From Zeimonas arvi (GTDB lineage: Bacteria; Pseudomonadota; Gammaproteobacteria; Burkholderiales; Burkholderiaceae_E), in NCBI RefSeq assembly GCF_008039575.1, contig NZ_VDUY01000002.1:372001-436000 (forward strand): a DNA stretch of 64,000 nucleotides, written 5' to 3'. The notes beneath the pieces were generated by a model that did not search any database, was not told the DNA's origin, and was given only the letters and a program-made list of their open reading frames with translations. Position numbers and translations under genes: made by a program. The first letter of the stretch is position 1. Every line of letters begins with the position of its first letter. Below, in pieces: positions 1 through 8,245 of this stretch.

Positions 1-978
1 CTGGTTGTCGGCGCGGCCATCGGCACCACCCTGACCGGCGCGCTGGTGGCGATCGCCGGCACCGTCCACGCCAAGCGCACCGCGCTGGCCTACGTCCTGT
101 TCAACCTGATCGCCGGCCTGGTCGCGATCGCCCTGCTGCCGGTCTTCCTCGCCGCGATCGAATGGCTCGAAGTCCATGTCCGGCTCGAGGCGGGCGCCAT
201 GAGCCTGGCCGCCTTCCACACCTTGTTCATCGCCGTCGGCGTCGTGCTGCTCCTGCCCTTCGCGCATCCCTTCGCCCGCCTGGTCGAGCGCCTGCTGCCG
301 GCGCGCGGCGAGGTGCTCACCGAGCGGCTGGACCACTCGATGCTGGCGATCCCCGCAGTGGCGCTCGAAGCGTCGCAGCGGTCGCTCGAGGCGATCGCCG
401 CGCATTTGCTCGCGCTGTACGACGGCATGCTGTCGGGCGCCGATGTCGATGACACCGGCAGGCGCCTCGCGCAGGCCGGCCAGGTGCTCGACGCGGTCTA
501 CGACTTCGTCAGCCGCATCGAGCTCGCCGCCGGCGACGAGGCCGGCTCCGCGCAACGCGTCGCGCAGCTGCACGCGATCGACCATCTGCTGCGGCTGCGC
601 ACCCGACTCGACGAACTGGCGCGGGCGCGTGTCGACCTGTCCGAGCCCGCATACGAATGGGCCATGCCGAACACGCGCCTGATCCTCGATCTGGCGCGAC
701 AGGGACTGGCCCTCGCGGATCTCGGGCAGCAGGTGCCGCAGATCGCGCGCGAGGCCCAGGCGCTCGAAGCGCTGTCGCACCGGATGCGGCACGGGGCCCT
801 GGCCGGCGCGCTGCCGGGCGCCCAGAGCCCGGCGCAGGCCCTGACCCGCACCGATGCCTTCCGCTGGCTGGAACGCATCGGCGGCCACGTCTCGCGGATC
901 TGCCACTACCTGTCCGAGGGACGCGGCGCGAAGCAGCGCGCGGCAACTCGCCGGCGTCCGCCGCCGAGTCCTGCCTAG
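1..978 (+). CDS. Na/Pi cotransporter family protein, 3' part (5' end outside window)
   Basis: This is the C-terminal 325 residues of a sodium-dependent phosphate transporter of the NptA/PhoU-containing family, which imports phosphate across the inner membrane or regulates its level. The frame is open from the first base. The visible start reads VGAAIGTTLTG, matching the conserved GA(N)IGTT motif of the second transporter repeat. Two hydrophobic segments follow (about residues 25-50 and 70-90). The last 220 residues are helical and charged, as in the cytoplasmic PhoU-like domain of this family. The gene converges on radA. The N-terminal half is missing only because the window begins here. Family assignment is good; substrate is inferred from the family. 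Confidence 0.8.
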   Translation: MVVGAAIGTTLTGALVAIAGTVHAKRTALAYVLFNLIAGLVAIALLPVFLAAIEWLEVHVRLEAGAMSLAAFHTLFIAVGVVLLLPFAHPFARLVERLLPARGEVLTERLDHSMLAIPAVALEASQRSLEAIAAHLLALYDGMLSGADVDDTGRRLAQAGQVLDAVYDFVSRIELAAGDEAGSAQRVAQLHAIDHLLRLRTRLDELARARVDLSEPAYEWAMPNTRLILDLARQGLALADLGQQVPQIAREAQALEALSHRMRHGALAGALPGAQSPAQALTRTDAFRWLERIGGHVSRICHYLSEGRGAKQRAATRRRPPPSPA

Positions 979-982
979 GAGC

Positions 983-1005
983 CTGGGCGGCACTCTGCCG
1001 CCCAG
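983..1005. terminator. Hairpin between convergent genes
   Basis: CTGGGCGG and CCGCCCAG form a perfect 8-bp stem around a 7-base loop. An outer CTAGG/CCTAG pair (975-979 with 1009-1013) can extend it. It fills the 31-bp gap between the Na/Pi transporter gene and radA. No T-tract follows on either side, so intrinsic termination is only a guess. Confidence 0.35.
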
Positions 1006-1009
1006 ACCC

Positions 1010-2371
1010 CTAGCCCCAGGCCGCCGCGATCGCCTCGTCGACCCGGTCGAGCGCCACCGCGGTCAGTCCCTCGATCGGCTTCTTGGGCGCGTTGGCCTTC
1101 GGGATCAGCACCCGGGAGAAACCGAGCTTGACCGCCTCGCGCAGCCGCTCCTGGCCACGCGGCGCCGGCCGGATCTCGCCCGCCAGGCCGACTTCGCCGA
1201 ACACCGCCAGGCCGCGCGGCAAGGGCTTGCTCTCGAGCGAGGACACGATGGCCAGCATCACCGCCAGGTCGGCGGCCGGCTCGCCGATCCGCACGCCGCC
1301 CACCGCGTTGATGAAGACGTCCTGGTCGAAGCAGGCCACGCCGGCATGCCGGTGCAGCACGGCCAGCAGCATCGCCAGCCGGCTCTGCTCCAGGCCCACC
1401 GCCAGCCGCCGTGGATTGGCCACGTGCGAGGTGTCGACCAGCGCCTGCACCTCGACCAGCAGCGGCCGGGTGCCTTCCTGGGTGACCAGCACGCAGGAGC
1501 CGGGCACCTGCCGGTCGTGCTGCGACAGGAACAGCGCCGACGGATTGGACACGCCGCGCAGCCCCCGATCGGTCATCGCGAACACGCCCAGCTCGTTGAC
1601 CGCGCCGAACCGGTTCTTGAAGGCCCGCACCAGCCGGTGCGACGAGTGGGTGTCGCCCTCGAAATAGAGCACCGTGTCGACGATGTGCTCGAGCACGCGC
1701 GGCCCGGCGAGCGTGCCCTCCTTGGTCACGTGGCCGATCATGACCACCGCCACGCCGAGCTGCTTGGACAGCCGCGTGAGCTGGGCTGCGCATTCGCGCA
1801 CCTGCGCCACCGAGCCGGGCGCCGACTGCAACTGCGAGGAGTACAGCGTCTGGATCGAATCGACCACCACCACCGCCGGCCGCCGCTCCTCGACCGCGCC
1901 GACGATCCGCTCGAGCTCGATCTCGGCCAGCAACGGCAGCCGCGCGCCGTCGAGCCCCAGCCTGCGAGCCCGCAGCGCGATCTGCGCCGCCGATTCCTCG
2001 CCCGACGCGTAGAGCACGTCGCGGCTCGCCGACAGGTGCGCGAGCGCCTGCAGCAGCAGCGTGGATTTGCCGATGCCCGGGTCGCCGCCGATCAGCACCA
2101 CCGAGCCCTCGACCAGCCCGCCCCCCAGCACGCGGTCGAACTCCTCGCTGCCGGTGCCGAGGCGCTGGACCGTTTCGGCAGGCACCGCGTCGAGCGTGAC
2201 CACCGACTGGGTCGGCGCAAGCGACTGGTAGCGATGCGGCCCCTTGGCCGCGGGTTCGGCCAGCGTCTCGAGCAGCGTGTTCCAGGCGCCGCAGTGCGGG
2301 CACTGGCCCTGCCATTTGGGGGCCTCGCCGCCACACTCGCTGCAGACGTGACGAGTCTTCGCGCGGGCCAC
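1010..2371 (-). CDS. radA: DNA repair protein RadA
   Basis: RadA is a RecA-like ATPase/helicase that drives branch migration during recombinational repair. The 453-residue product has the family layout. An N-terminal C4 zinc finger has Cys10, 13, 24 and 27. A Walker A motif GGDPGIGKST lies near residues 95-104, and the RadA signature KNRFG at 252-256. A C-terminal Lon-like domain follows, with the conserved stretch around GGVRIGEPAADL. The start is GTG, three bases after the alr stop codon, so alr and radA are almost certainly one operon. The length is normal and all key motifs are intact. Confidence 0.97.
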   Translation of the reverse strand: MARAKTRHVCSECGGEAPKWQGQCPHCGAWNTLLETLAEPAAKGPHRYQSLAPTQSVVTLDAVPAETVQRLGTGSEEFDRVLGGGLVEGSVVLIGGDPGIGKSTLLLQALAHLSASRDVLYASGEESAAQIALRARRLGLDGARLPLLAEIELERIVGAVEERRPAVVVVDSIQTLYSSQLQSAPGSVAQVRECAAQLTRLSKQLGVAVVMIGHVTKEGTLAGPRVLEHIVDTVLYFEGDTHSSHRLVRAFKNRFGAVNELGVFAMTDRGLRGVSNPSALFLSQHDRQVPGSCVLVTQEGTRPLLVEVQALVDTSHVANPRRLAVGLEQSRLAMLLAVLHRHAGVACFDQDVFINAVGGVRIGEPAADLAVMLAIVSSLESKPLPRGLAVFGEVGLAGEIRPAPRGQERLREAVKLGFSRVLIPKANAPKKPIEGLTAVALDRVDEAIAAAWG

Positions 2372-2374
2372 GCT

Positions 2375-3457
2375 TCAGGGCTCCGCCCGATCGACGCGCA
2401 GCGTCACCCGCGGCGCCAGCGCGCACATCAGCTCGTAGCCGATCGTGCCGGCCGAGGCCGCGACCTCGTCGATGTCCACCACGCCGCCGCCCCAGAGCTC
2501 GACCTCGGCGCCCGCGCGCGCCTGCGGCACGGGCCCCAGGTCGGCCACCAGCATGTCCATCGACACGCGGCCCAGCGTGCGGGTGCGCCGGCCGGCGACC
2601 GCGATCGGCGTGCCGGTCGGCGCATGGCGCGGATAGCCGTCGGCGTAGCCGCAGGCCACCACGCCCACGCGCATCGGCCGATCGGCGGTGAAGGTCGAGC
2701 CGTAGCCCACCGACTCGCCGGCGGCGAGCGTTCGCACCGAGATCAGCCGGGAGACGAGCTTCATCGCTGGCTTCAGGCCGCAATCGGCCGCGCTGCGATC
2801 GGCGAAGGGCGACGCGCCATAGAGCATGATGCCCGGCCTCACCCAGTCGCGATGCGCCGGCTGCACGGCGATCACCGCCGCGGAGTTGGCCAGCGAGCGC
2901 TCGCCGGCCAGGCCGGCCGTCGCTCGTTCGAAGCTCGCGATCGCCGCGTTCGCGCCGCCGGGCAGGTCGGAGTTGGCGAAGTGGGTGACCAGCGCGATGG
3001 CCCCGGCGCCCGGCAAGCCCGACAGTCGAGCGTGCGCCTGGCGCAAGCCGGCCTCGTCGAAACCGAGCCGGTTCATCCCGCTGTTGAACTTCAGGTGCAG
3101 GTCGATCGGCTCGGCCGGCCGCGCCGCCTCGACCCAGTCGACCTGGCGCGGCTCGTGGACCACCAGCGAGAGCCGGTCGCGTGCCGCCTGCGCGACGTCG
3201 GCCTCGTCGAAGGCGCCCTCGAGCATCAGGATGGGCCGCTGCCAGCCGGCTTCACGCAGCGCGCGGGCCTTGTCGAACTCGACCAGCGCCAGCCCGTCCG
3301 CCTCGCGAAAGCCTTCGAGCGCGGCCTCGAGTCCGTGCCCGTAGGCATTGGCCTTGACGACCGCCCAGACGCGCGCGCCAGGCGCCAGCGCGCGCACCCG
3401 GGCCAGGTTGTGCCGCATCGCGGCGACGGAGACAGTTGCAGAAATCGGTCGGCTCAT
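2375..3457 (-). CDS. alr: Alanine racemase
   Basis: PLP-dependent alanine racemase of 360 residues, which interconverts L- and D-alanine for peptidoglycan synthesis in the cytoplasm. The PLP lysine is Lys35 in the motif AVVKANAYGHG. The second catalytic element, the tyrosine in ESVGYGSTF, and the C-terminal beta domain motif VSMDMLVADLG are present. The frame stays open far upstream, antisense to lplT, but homology begins at this ATG (MSRPISATV), which I therefore chose. The gene runs divergently from lplT and is followed after three bases by radA. Confidence 0.96.
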   Translation of the reverse strand: MSRPISATVSVAAMRHNLARVRALAPGARVWAVVKANAYGHGLEAALEGFREADGLALVEFDKARALREAGWQRPILMLEGAFDEADVAQAARDRLSLVVHEPRQVDWVEAARPAEPIDLHLKFNSGMNRLGFDEAGLRQAHARLSGLPGAGAIALVTHFANSDLPGGANAAIASFERATAGLAGERSLANSAAVIAVQPAHRDWVRPGIMLYGASPFADRSAADCGLKPAMKLVSRLISVRTLAAGESVGYGSTFTADRPMRVGVVACGYADGYPRHAPTGTPIAVAGRRTRTLGRVSMDMLVADLGPVPQARAGAEVELWGGGVVDIDEVAASAGTIGYELMCALAPRVTLRVDRAEP

Positions 3458-3464
3458 GGCGGCA

Positions 3465-3473
3465 TGGTATAAC
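3465..3473 (+). promoter_or_regulatory. Candidate extended -10 promoter for lplT
   Basis: TGGTATAAC matches the extended -10 form TGnTATAAT at 8 of 9 bases. It sits about 70 bp upstream of the lplT start and beside the alr start codon. No good -35 hexamer lies 17 bp upstream, which is tolerated for extended -10 promoters. Unproven. Confidence 0.4.
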
Positions 3474-3541
3474 GCTGCCGCGCGTTCGACTGTCGCCCCG
3501 AAGGCTGGTACCCGCGCGGGAACGGAGACCTTGGTATCCCG

Positions 3542-4804
3542 ATGAAACGCGGGTTCTACACGATCATGGCGGCGCAGTTCTTCTCGTCGCTGGCCGACAA
3601 TGCGCTGCTCATCGCCGCGATCGCGCTGCTCATCGAGATGCACGCGCCGGACTGGATGAAGCCGCTGCTCAAGCTCTTCTTCACCGTCTCCTACGTGATG
3701 CTGGCGCCCTTCGTGGGCGCCTTCGCCGATTCGATGCCCAAGGGCAAGGTCATGCTGGTGACCAACGCGGTAAAGATCGTCGGCTGCGCGCTGATGTTCT
3801 TCGCGGTGCACCCCCTGCTTGCCTACGCGATCGTCGGCTTCGGGGCCGCCGCCTATTCGCCGGCCAAGTACGGAATCCTCACCGAACTGCTGCCCCCCGA
3901 GAAACTGGTCGCGGCCAATGGCTGGATCGAGGGCACCACGGTCGGTTCGATCATCCTGGGAACGGTGCTGGGCGGGGCCCTGATCAGCCCTGCCGTGTCG
4001 GGCGCGCTGCTCGCGATCGACGTGCCGCTGGTCGACACCGGCGTTCGGACGCCGGCCGAGGTCGCGGTGCTCGTCATCGCGCTGTGCTATGCGCTGGCGG
4101 CCTGGTTCAATCTGCGGATTCCCGATACGGGGGCGCGCTATCCGGCCCAGCACCGCAATCCGGCGAAGCTGGTCGTCGAGTTCGGCCACTGCTGCGTGAT
4201 CCTCTGGAAGGACAAGCTCGGGCAGATCTCGCTGGCGGTCACCACGCTGTTCTGGGGCGCCGGCGCCACGCTGCAGTTCATCGTGCTCGACTGGGCCCGG
4301 GTCCATCTCGGCATGCCGCTCGACAAGGCGGCGGTGCTCCAGGGTGTCGTCGCGCTGGGCATCGCGATCGGCGCGGTCTCGGCGGCCCGGATGGTGAGGC
4401 TGCGCGACTCGCTGCGCGTGCTGCCGGTGGGCGTGGCCATGGGCCTGCTCGTGCCGATGATGACGCTGGTCACCGCGCAGTGGGCGGCCTGGCCGCTGCT
4501 GGTGCTGATCGGCGGGCTGGCGGGCTTCTTCGTGGTGCCGATGAACGCGCTGCTGCAGCACCGCGGTCACGTGCTGATGAGCGCCGGCCACTCGATCGCG
4601 GTGCAGAACTTCAACGAGAACCTGAACATCCTGCTGATGCTCGGGCTGTACTCGCTGCTGCTGCGCATGGAGTTCGAGGTCAACGTCGTGATCGTGATGT
4701 TCGGGAGTTTCGTGGCCGCGATGATGGTGGCGGTGATCGCGCTGCATCGCGCCAACCAGCGCAGGTTCGACTCGGGCGCGCTCATCGGCGAGCAGAAGCA
4801 CTGA
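3542..4804 (+). CDS. lplT: Lysophospholipid transporter LplT
   Basis: MFS-type permease of 420 residues with about 12 hydrophobic segments. LplT flips lysophospholipids across the inner membrane for re-acylation. The opening MKRGFYTIMAAQFFSSLADNA and the PFVGAFADSMPKGKVM loop are typical of LplT. The partner acyltransferase Aas, fused or adjacent to lplT in many bacteria, is not next to it here. The gene is divergent from alr, and its 3' end overlaps the convergent udg gene by 23 bp. The length agrees with the family. Confidence 0.93.
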   Translation: MKRGFYTIMAAQFFSSLADNALLIAAIALLIEMHAPDWMKPLLKLFFTVSYVMLAPFVGAFADSMPKGKVMLVTNAVKIVGCALMFFAVHPLLAYAIVGFGAAAYSPAKYGILTELLPPEKLVAANGWIEGTTVGSIILGTVLGGALISPAVSGALLAIDVPLVDTGVRTPAEVAVLVIALCYALAAWFNLRIPDTGARYPAQHRNPAKLVVEFGHCCVILWKDKLGQISLAVTTLFWGAGATLQFIVLDWARVHLGMPLDKAAVLQGVVALGIAIGAVSAARMVRLRDSLRVLPVGVAMGLLVPMMTLVTAQWAAWPLLVLIGGLAGFFVVPMNALLQHRGHVLMSAGHSIAVQNFNENLNILLMLGLYSLLLRMEFEVNVVIVMFGSFVAAMMVAVIALHRANQRRFDSGALIGEQKH

Positions 4805-5531
4805 GGCTGCAGGCCAGCCTCAGGTCCGCCCAGGCCTTGGCCTTGTCCAGCGGCGTGCGCAGCAGATAGGCGGGGTGGTAGGTCACCACCACCGGAATGT
4901 CCGACCCGCCCGCGTGCAAGCGATGGACGCGGCCGCGCAGGCTGGCGATCGAAGCCTCCGTGTCCAGCAGCGCCTGGGCGGCGATCTTGCCCACGACCAG
5001 GATCAGCTCCGGCGCGACCAGCTCGATCTGGCGAAGAAGATAGGGCGCGCATTTCACGGCCTCCTCGGGCAGCGGATTGCGGTTCTCCGGCGGGCGGCAC
5101 TTCAGCACGTTCGCGATGAAGACGCCTTCCCGGCGCGAGCGGCCCGCCGCCGCGAGCATCGCATCGAGCAAGTGCCCCGCCCGGCCGACGAAGGGCTCGC
5201 CGACCTTGTCCTCCTCCGCACCCGGCGCCTCGCCCACGACCATCCAGGCAGCCCGCTCGTCGCCCACACCGAACACGGCGTTGCGGCGAGTCTCGCAGAG
5301 CGCGCACAGACGGCAACCGGCGACCGCCTCGCGCAGGCCGGCCCAGTCGAGGCTGGCCGAGGGCCCCGCGCCCTGGGGGCCACCCCCCTCGAGCGCCCGC
5401 GCGACCTCCACGGCCCCCACGGGTTCGTCGCCCTCCCGGCCGGGCGCCACGACGCCGCCGGGCTGCTCGCGCAGCCGCCAGGCGGGACCGATGTCGAGCG
5501 CCTCCCAGGCGCGCCGCCGCGACTCGCTCAC
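4782..5531 (-). CDS. Uracil-DNA glycosylase, family 4 (Fe-S type)
   Basis: This 249-residue protein removes uracil from DNA in base excision repair. It has the hallmarks of family 4/5 Fe-S glycosylases: a Cys pair in GCRLCALC, a later Cys pair spread over NVLKCRPPENRNPLPEEAVKC, the active-site motif GEAPGAEEDK and the C-terminal motif HPAYLLR. The first 75 residues are Pro/Gly-rich and poorly conserved. The GTG start overlaps the rimI stop as GTGA, which indicates translational coupling; the frame is open further upstream but that stretch overlaps rimI. It is the last gene of the tsaB-rimI-udg operon. Confidence 0.93.
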   Translation of the reverse strand: MSESRRRAWEALDIGPAWRLREQPGGVVAPGREGDEPVGAVEVARALEGGGPQGAGPSASLDWAGLREAVAGCRLCALCETRRNAVFGVGDERAAWMVVGEAPGAEEDKVGEPFVGRAGHLLDAMLAAAGRSRREGVFIANVLKCRPPENRNPLPEEAVKCAPYLLRQIELVAPELILVVGKIAAQALLDTEASIASLRGRVHRLHAGGSDIPVVVTYHPAYLLRTPLDKAKAWADLRLACSLSASARR

Positions 5532-6139
5532 CGCATGCCTCCGACTTCCGGGCTGTCGTGTCCGCCCTGTTCGCCCTGCCCGGCCTGCGCGCCGAACCGC
5601 CTGAACAGCACCCAGGCGTCCTCGCGCTGCTGGTCGGGCGCCGGGTAATACCGCCGCCTGACGCCGATCCGCTCGAAGCCGCTGCGCTCGTAGAGGCGCA
5701 ATGCCGGCAGGTTCGACGGCCGGACCTCCAGCAGCATGCCCCGGGCGCCGCGACGCGCGGCGTCGGCCGACACCCATTCGAGGATCGCGCGGCCCAGCCC
5801 CCGGCGCTGGCGCGGGGCCGCCACGCTGAGGTTCAGCAGGTGCACTTCGTCAGGGATCCACATCACGACCGCATACGCGACCAGCGCGCCCGAACCGTCG
5901 TCGAAGGCCCAGCAGTCGTAGCCGGCCTCGAGCGAATCCGAGAAATTGCCCGGGCTCCAGGGGAAGGAGTAGATCTCGTTCTCGATCGCGATCACCCGGG
6001 GCAGGTCGTGCCGCGCCATGTGGCGCGCGCGGACGCCGGGCATCGGGCCGGGCCGCCCGCCGCGCGCATCGCAGACCCCTGCGCCGCCGGGATTGCCGCC
6101 CGGTCCTTGTCCCGGCCCCTGGCCCACGCCGGCGCTCAT
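5528..6139 (-). CDS. rimI: Ribosomal protein S18-alanine N-acetyltransferase
   Basis: GNAT acetyltransferase that acetylates the N-terminal alanine of ribosomal protein S18. The GNAT fold is clear: ARHDLPRVIAIENEIYSFPW, the acetyl-CoA loop RQRRGLGRAIL and LEVRPSNLPALRLYERSGF, which is diagnostic for RimI. The start chosen is the ATG that overlaps the tsaB stop as ATGA; it gives 203 residues with a Gly-rich leader. The ATG at 6043 (MPGVRARHM) gives 171 residues and fits the usual RimI start, so it is a real alternative. The C-terminus carries a Gly/Gln tail (QAGQGEQGGH) encoded by a 9-bp repeat that also occurs in ispD. Confidence 0.92.
   Translation of the reverse strand: MSAGVGQGPGQGPGGNPGGAGVCDARGGRPGPMPGVRARHMARHDLPRVIAIENEIYSFPWSPGNFSDSLEAGYDCWAFDDGSGALVAYAVVMWIPDEVHLLNLSVAAPRQRRGLGRAILEWVSADAARRGARGMLLEVRPSNLPALRLYERSGFERIGVRRRYYPAPDQQREDAWVLFRRFGAQAGQGEQGGHDSPEVGGMR
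5561..5587. repeat. 9-bp minisatellite, 3 copies, inside rimI
   Basis: On the plus strand this reads TCCGCCCTG, TTCGCCCTG, CCCGGCCTG in tandem, preceded by GTG. Antisense it encodes the Gln/Gly-rich tail of RimI. The same 9-mer array, also preceded by GTG, lies inside ispD at 16774-16800. Confidence 0.6.
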
Positions 6140-6987
6140 GGCGCGACCGACCGCTGCGCGCGCAGGCGGCGCTGCTCGTCGACGTCGAGGGCGACCTTGT
6201 CGCGCACATAGCGAGGCGACGCCGCCTCGGCCGGCACCCACTGCCCGGCCCGCCAGAGCCCGAGCGCGAGCTCGGCAAGCGCGTGCGCGTCACCGGCGAC
6301 GGCACCCGTCGGGTCGCGGCCGGCCAAGGCCTCGTGCCAGCCCGCGCCCAGCCCGATCCCGTGCCAGGCGTCGCCGGCCGCGAACCACGCGAGGCCGGCC
6401 AGGTCCGGCCGGGTCGCCGCGAGCGCGGCGCGCGTCATCGGCGCGGGCGGCGCGTCGGGGCGGCACACCATCGGCCCGGCCACCACTTCGATCAGCGGAG
6501 CGTCGGCGCCCGCGTCCGGCGCGCGCACCAGGCACAGCGCGGCGTAGATCTCGCCCATCCGCGCATCGTTGGCCACCAGCGCCAGCGCCGGCGGCCGGCC
6601 GGCCAGCCTGAGGCTGCGCCAGGCCGCGGATTCGAGGCTGCCGACTTCGATCAAGGGCAGGCCCCGGGCGAATCCCAGGCCCTGCGCCACCGAGCAGCCG
6701 ATCCTGAGTCCGGTGAACGCGCCGGGGCCGGCATCGAAGGCGATCGCGTTCAGGGAACCGGCATCGCGTCCCCCCAGCACCTCGCCGATCATCGCCAGCA
6801 GGCGCGCCGACTGGTCGGACCCCGCCGGCTCGGCGAGGCTGTCGCACTCGACACCGGCGGCATCGGCCCGCAGCAGGGCGACCGAGGTCCAGGCGCCCGA
6901 GCTCGCGAGGGCGAGCAGGCATGCCTCCTCGCCCGCATGCGGGGGCGGCGCCGAAGCGGCAGATGGGGAAAGCGGATCGCGTTGCAT
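6136..6987 (-). CDS. tsaB: tRNA threonylcarbamoyladenosine biosynthesis protein TsaB
   Basis: TsaB is the non-catalytic partner of TsaD in making the t6A modification of ANN-decoding tRNAs. The 283-residue ASKHA-fold protein shows FDAGPGAFTGLRIG, the best-conserved TsaB motif, followed by the VAQGLGFARGLPLIEVGSLE region. The first 20 residues are Pro/Ala-rich and precede the usual start of homology (LALASSGAWTSVAL). The stop overlaps the rimI start as ATGA, and tsaB-rimI pairing is common across bacteria. A small Tat-signal protein gene lies 36 bp upstream on the same strand. Confidence 0.94.
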   Translation of the reverse strand: MQRDPLSPSAASAPPPHAGEEACLLALASSGAWTSVALLRADAAGVECDSLAEPAGSDQSARLLAMIGEVLGGRDAGSLNAIAFDAGPGAFTGLRIGCSVAQGLGFARGLPLIEVGSLESAAWRSLRLAGRPPALALVANDARMGEIYAALCLVRAPDAGADAPLIEVVAGPMVCRPDAPPAPMTRAALAATRPDLAGLAWFAAGDAWHGIGLGAGWHEALAGRDPTGAVAGDAHALAELALGLWRAGQWVPAEAASPRYVRDKVALDVDEQRRLRAQRSVAP

Positions 6988-7023
6988 GGAGAACGCGATT
7001 CTAGGGCCCTTCGGGGACTGCCC

Positions 7024-7383
7024 CTAGTTCCGGCGCCGACCGGCCTCGCGAAGCTGCCGGCGAAGCTGCTGACGCTCGTCGTCGGACAGCCGGCCCGGCG
7101 TCCCGTAGGACGGCTCCCGACGCCGCGGATCCTGGCGGGGATCGGGGGCTGCCTCCCGACGCTGCCAGCCGTCGAAGCCGCGCTCGCGAAGATCGCGGCG
7201 CAGGCGGTCCCGCTCGTCGGGATCGAGCCCTCGGCCACGCTCGGAGCGCCGCGGCTGCGCGAGGGCATCGGCCGGCGCAAGCACGGCCGCGCCGCCGGCG
7301 ACGCCCAGCGCGCCGACAACCAGCCGCCTGAGGAAGCCCCGGCGACCGGTCGATGCTGGATGGCGCGCGTCTGCCCGATTCAT
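7024..7383 (-). CDS. Small exported protein with Tat-like signal, function unknown
   Basis: This 119-residue protein begins with a twin-arginine-like signal (GRRGFLRRLVVGALGVAGG) followed by an Ala-rich cleavage region near LAPADALAQ. The mature part is short, very basic and low in complexity. It contains two similar segments, LDPDERDRLRRDLRERG and LSDDERQQLRRQLREAG, which look like an internal helical repeat. I do not recognise a function. Similar Arg/Glu-rich exported proteins occur in Burkholderiales as hypotheticals. It is probably co-transcribed with tsaB, 36 bp downstream. Confidence 0.65.
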   Translation of the reverse strand: MNRADARHPASTGRRGFLRRLVVGALGVAGGAAVLAPADALAQPRRSERGRGLDPDERDRLRRDLRERGFDGWQRREAAPDPRQDPRRREPSYGTPGRLSDDERQQLRRQLREAGRRRN

Positions 7384-7427
7384 GCCCGAATTCTATCGGC
7401 GCACGCGTCGCATCGATACCGCTTCAC

Positions 7428-7453
7428 CGGTAAGCGCTGTAACAACTGGTAAA
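7428..7453. promoter_or_regulatory. Candidate OmpR-type response-regulator binding site
   Basis: Three GTAA half-sites lie in a row starting at 7430, 7439 and 7449, that is 9-10 bp apart. On the other strand they read TTACC, TTACA, TTACC, resembling the direct repeats bound by OmpR-family regulators. The site is about 65 bp upstream of the response-regulator gene, so it may be autoregulatory. Inference only. Confidence 0.35.
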
Positions 7454-7516
7454 CCGCGAGCCGCCGGCCCATGCGGTGCGACCCGAAATCGGACACCCGA
7501 GGCTATCATCGCCGCC

Positions 7517-8245
7517 ATGAACACGACCGCTCCCGCCGCCCGGAAGCTCCTGGTCGTCGACGACGATCCCAGGATGCGCGACCTGCTCCGGCGCTACCTG
7601 ACCGAGAACGGCTTCGAGGTGAGCCTCGCCGCCGACGGCCCGGCGATGAACCGCCTGCTGCTTCGCGAGCCCTTCGACCTGATCGTGCTCGACCTGATGC
7701 TGCCCGGCGAAGACGGCCTGTCGATCGTGCGACGGCTGCGCGGCGCCGGCGAGCGCACGCCGGTGGTGATGCTCACCGCGCGCGGCGACGACGTCGACCG
7801 GATCATCGGCCTCGAGGTCGGCGCCGACGACTACCTGCCCAAGCCCTTCAATCCGCGCGAGCTGCTGGCCCGCATCCACGCGGTGCTGCGCCGCCAGCCG
7901 CCGCCCGAGCTGCCCGGGGCGCCGTCGACCGAGCCGGAGGAAGCGGCCTTCGGTCCCTTCGTGCTCAACCTGGCCACCCGCGCCCTGACCCGCGGGGGCG
8001 AGCCGGTGCCGCTCACCTCGGGCGAGTTCTCGGTGCTCAAGACGCTGGTGCGCCACCCCCGCCAGCCGCTGTCGCGCGAGAAGCTGATGGCGCTGGCCCG
8101 CGGGCGCGAATACGGCGCCTACGATCGCAGCCTCGACGTGCAGGTTTCGCGGCTTCGCAAGCTGATCGAGGCCGACCCGCAGCAGCCCCGCTTCATCCAG
8201 ACAGTGTGGGGCGTCGGATACGTGTTCGTGCCCGACGGCCAGTGA
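7517..8245 (+). CDS. OmpR-family DNA-binding response regulator
   Basis: Two-component response regulator of 242 residues. The receiver domain (about 10-125) has the acidic pocket VVDDDP, the phospho-acceptor Asp59 in LIVLDLMLPGEDG, Thr87 in MLTARG and Lys109 in LPKPF. The C-terminal winged helix (about 145-240) ends in the typical PRFIQTVWGVGYVFVPDG. The sequence is closest in style to OmpR itself, and the partner kinase is EnvZ-like. The kinase start overlaps this stop as GTGA. The signal and target genes cannot be read from the window. Confidence 0.95.
   Translation: MNTTAPAARKLLVVDDDPRMRDLLRRYLTENGFEVSLAADGPAMNRLLLREPFDLIVLDLMLPGEDGLSIVRRLRGAGERTPVVMLTARGDDVDRIIGLEVGADDYLPKPFNPRELLARIHAVLRRQPPPELPGAPSTEPEEAAFGPFVLNLATRALTRGGEPVPLTSGEFSVLKTLVRHPRQPLSREKLMALARGREYGAYDRSLDVQVSRLRKLIEADPQQPRFIQTVWGVGYVFVPDGQ

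Noticed and set aside
854-3472. An 872-codon plus-strand frame opposite radA and alr
   Set aside because: Composition is Arg/Gln/His-rich with no recognisable motif; it is a shadow of two well-supported genes.
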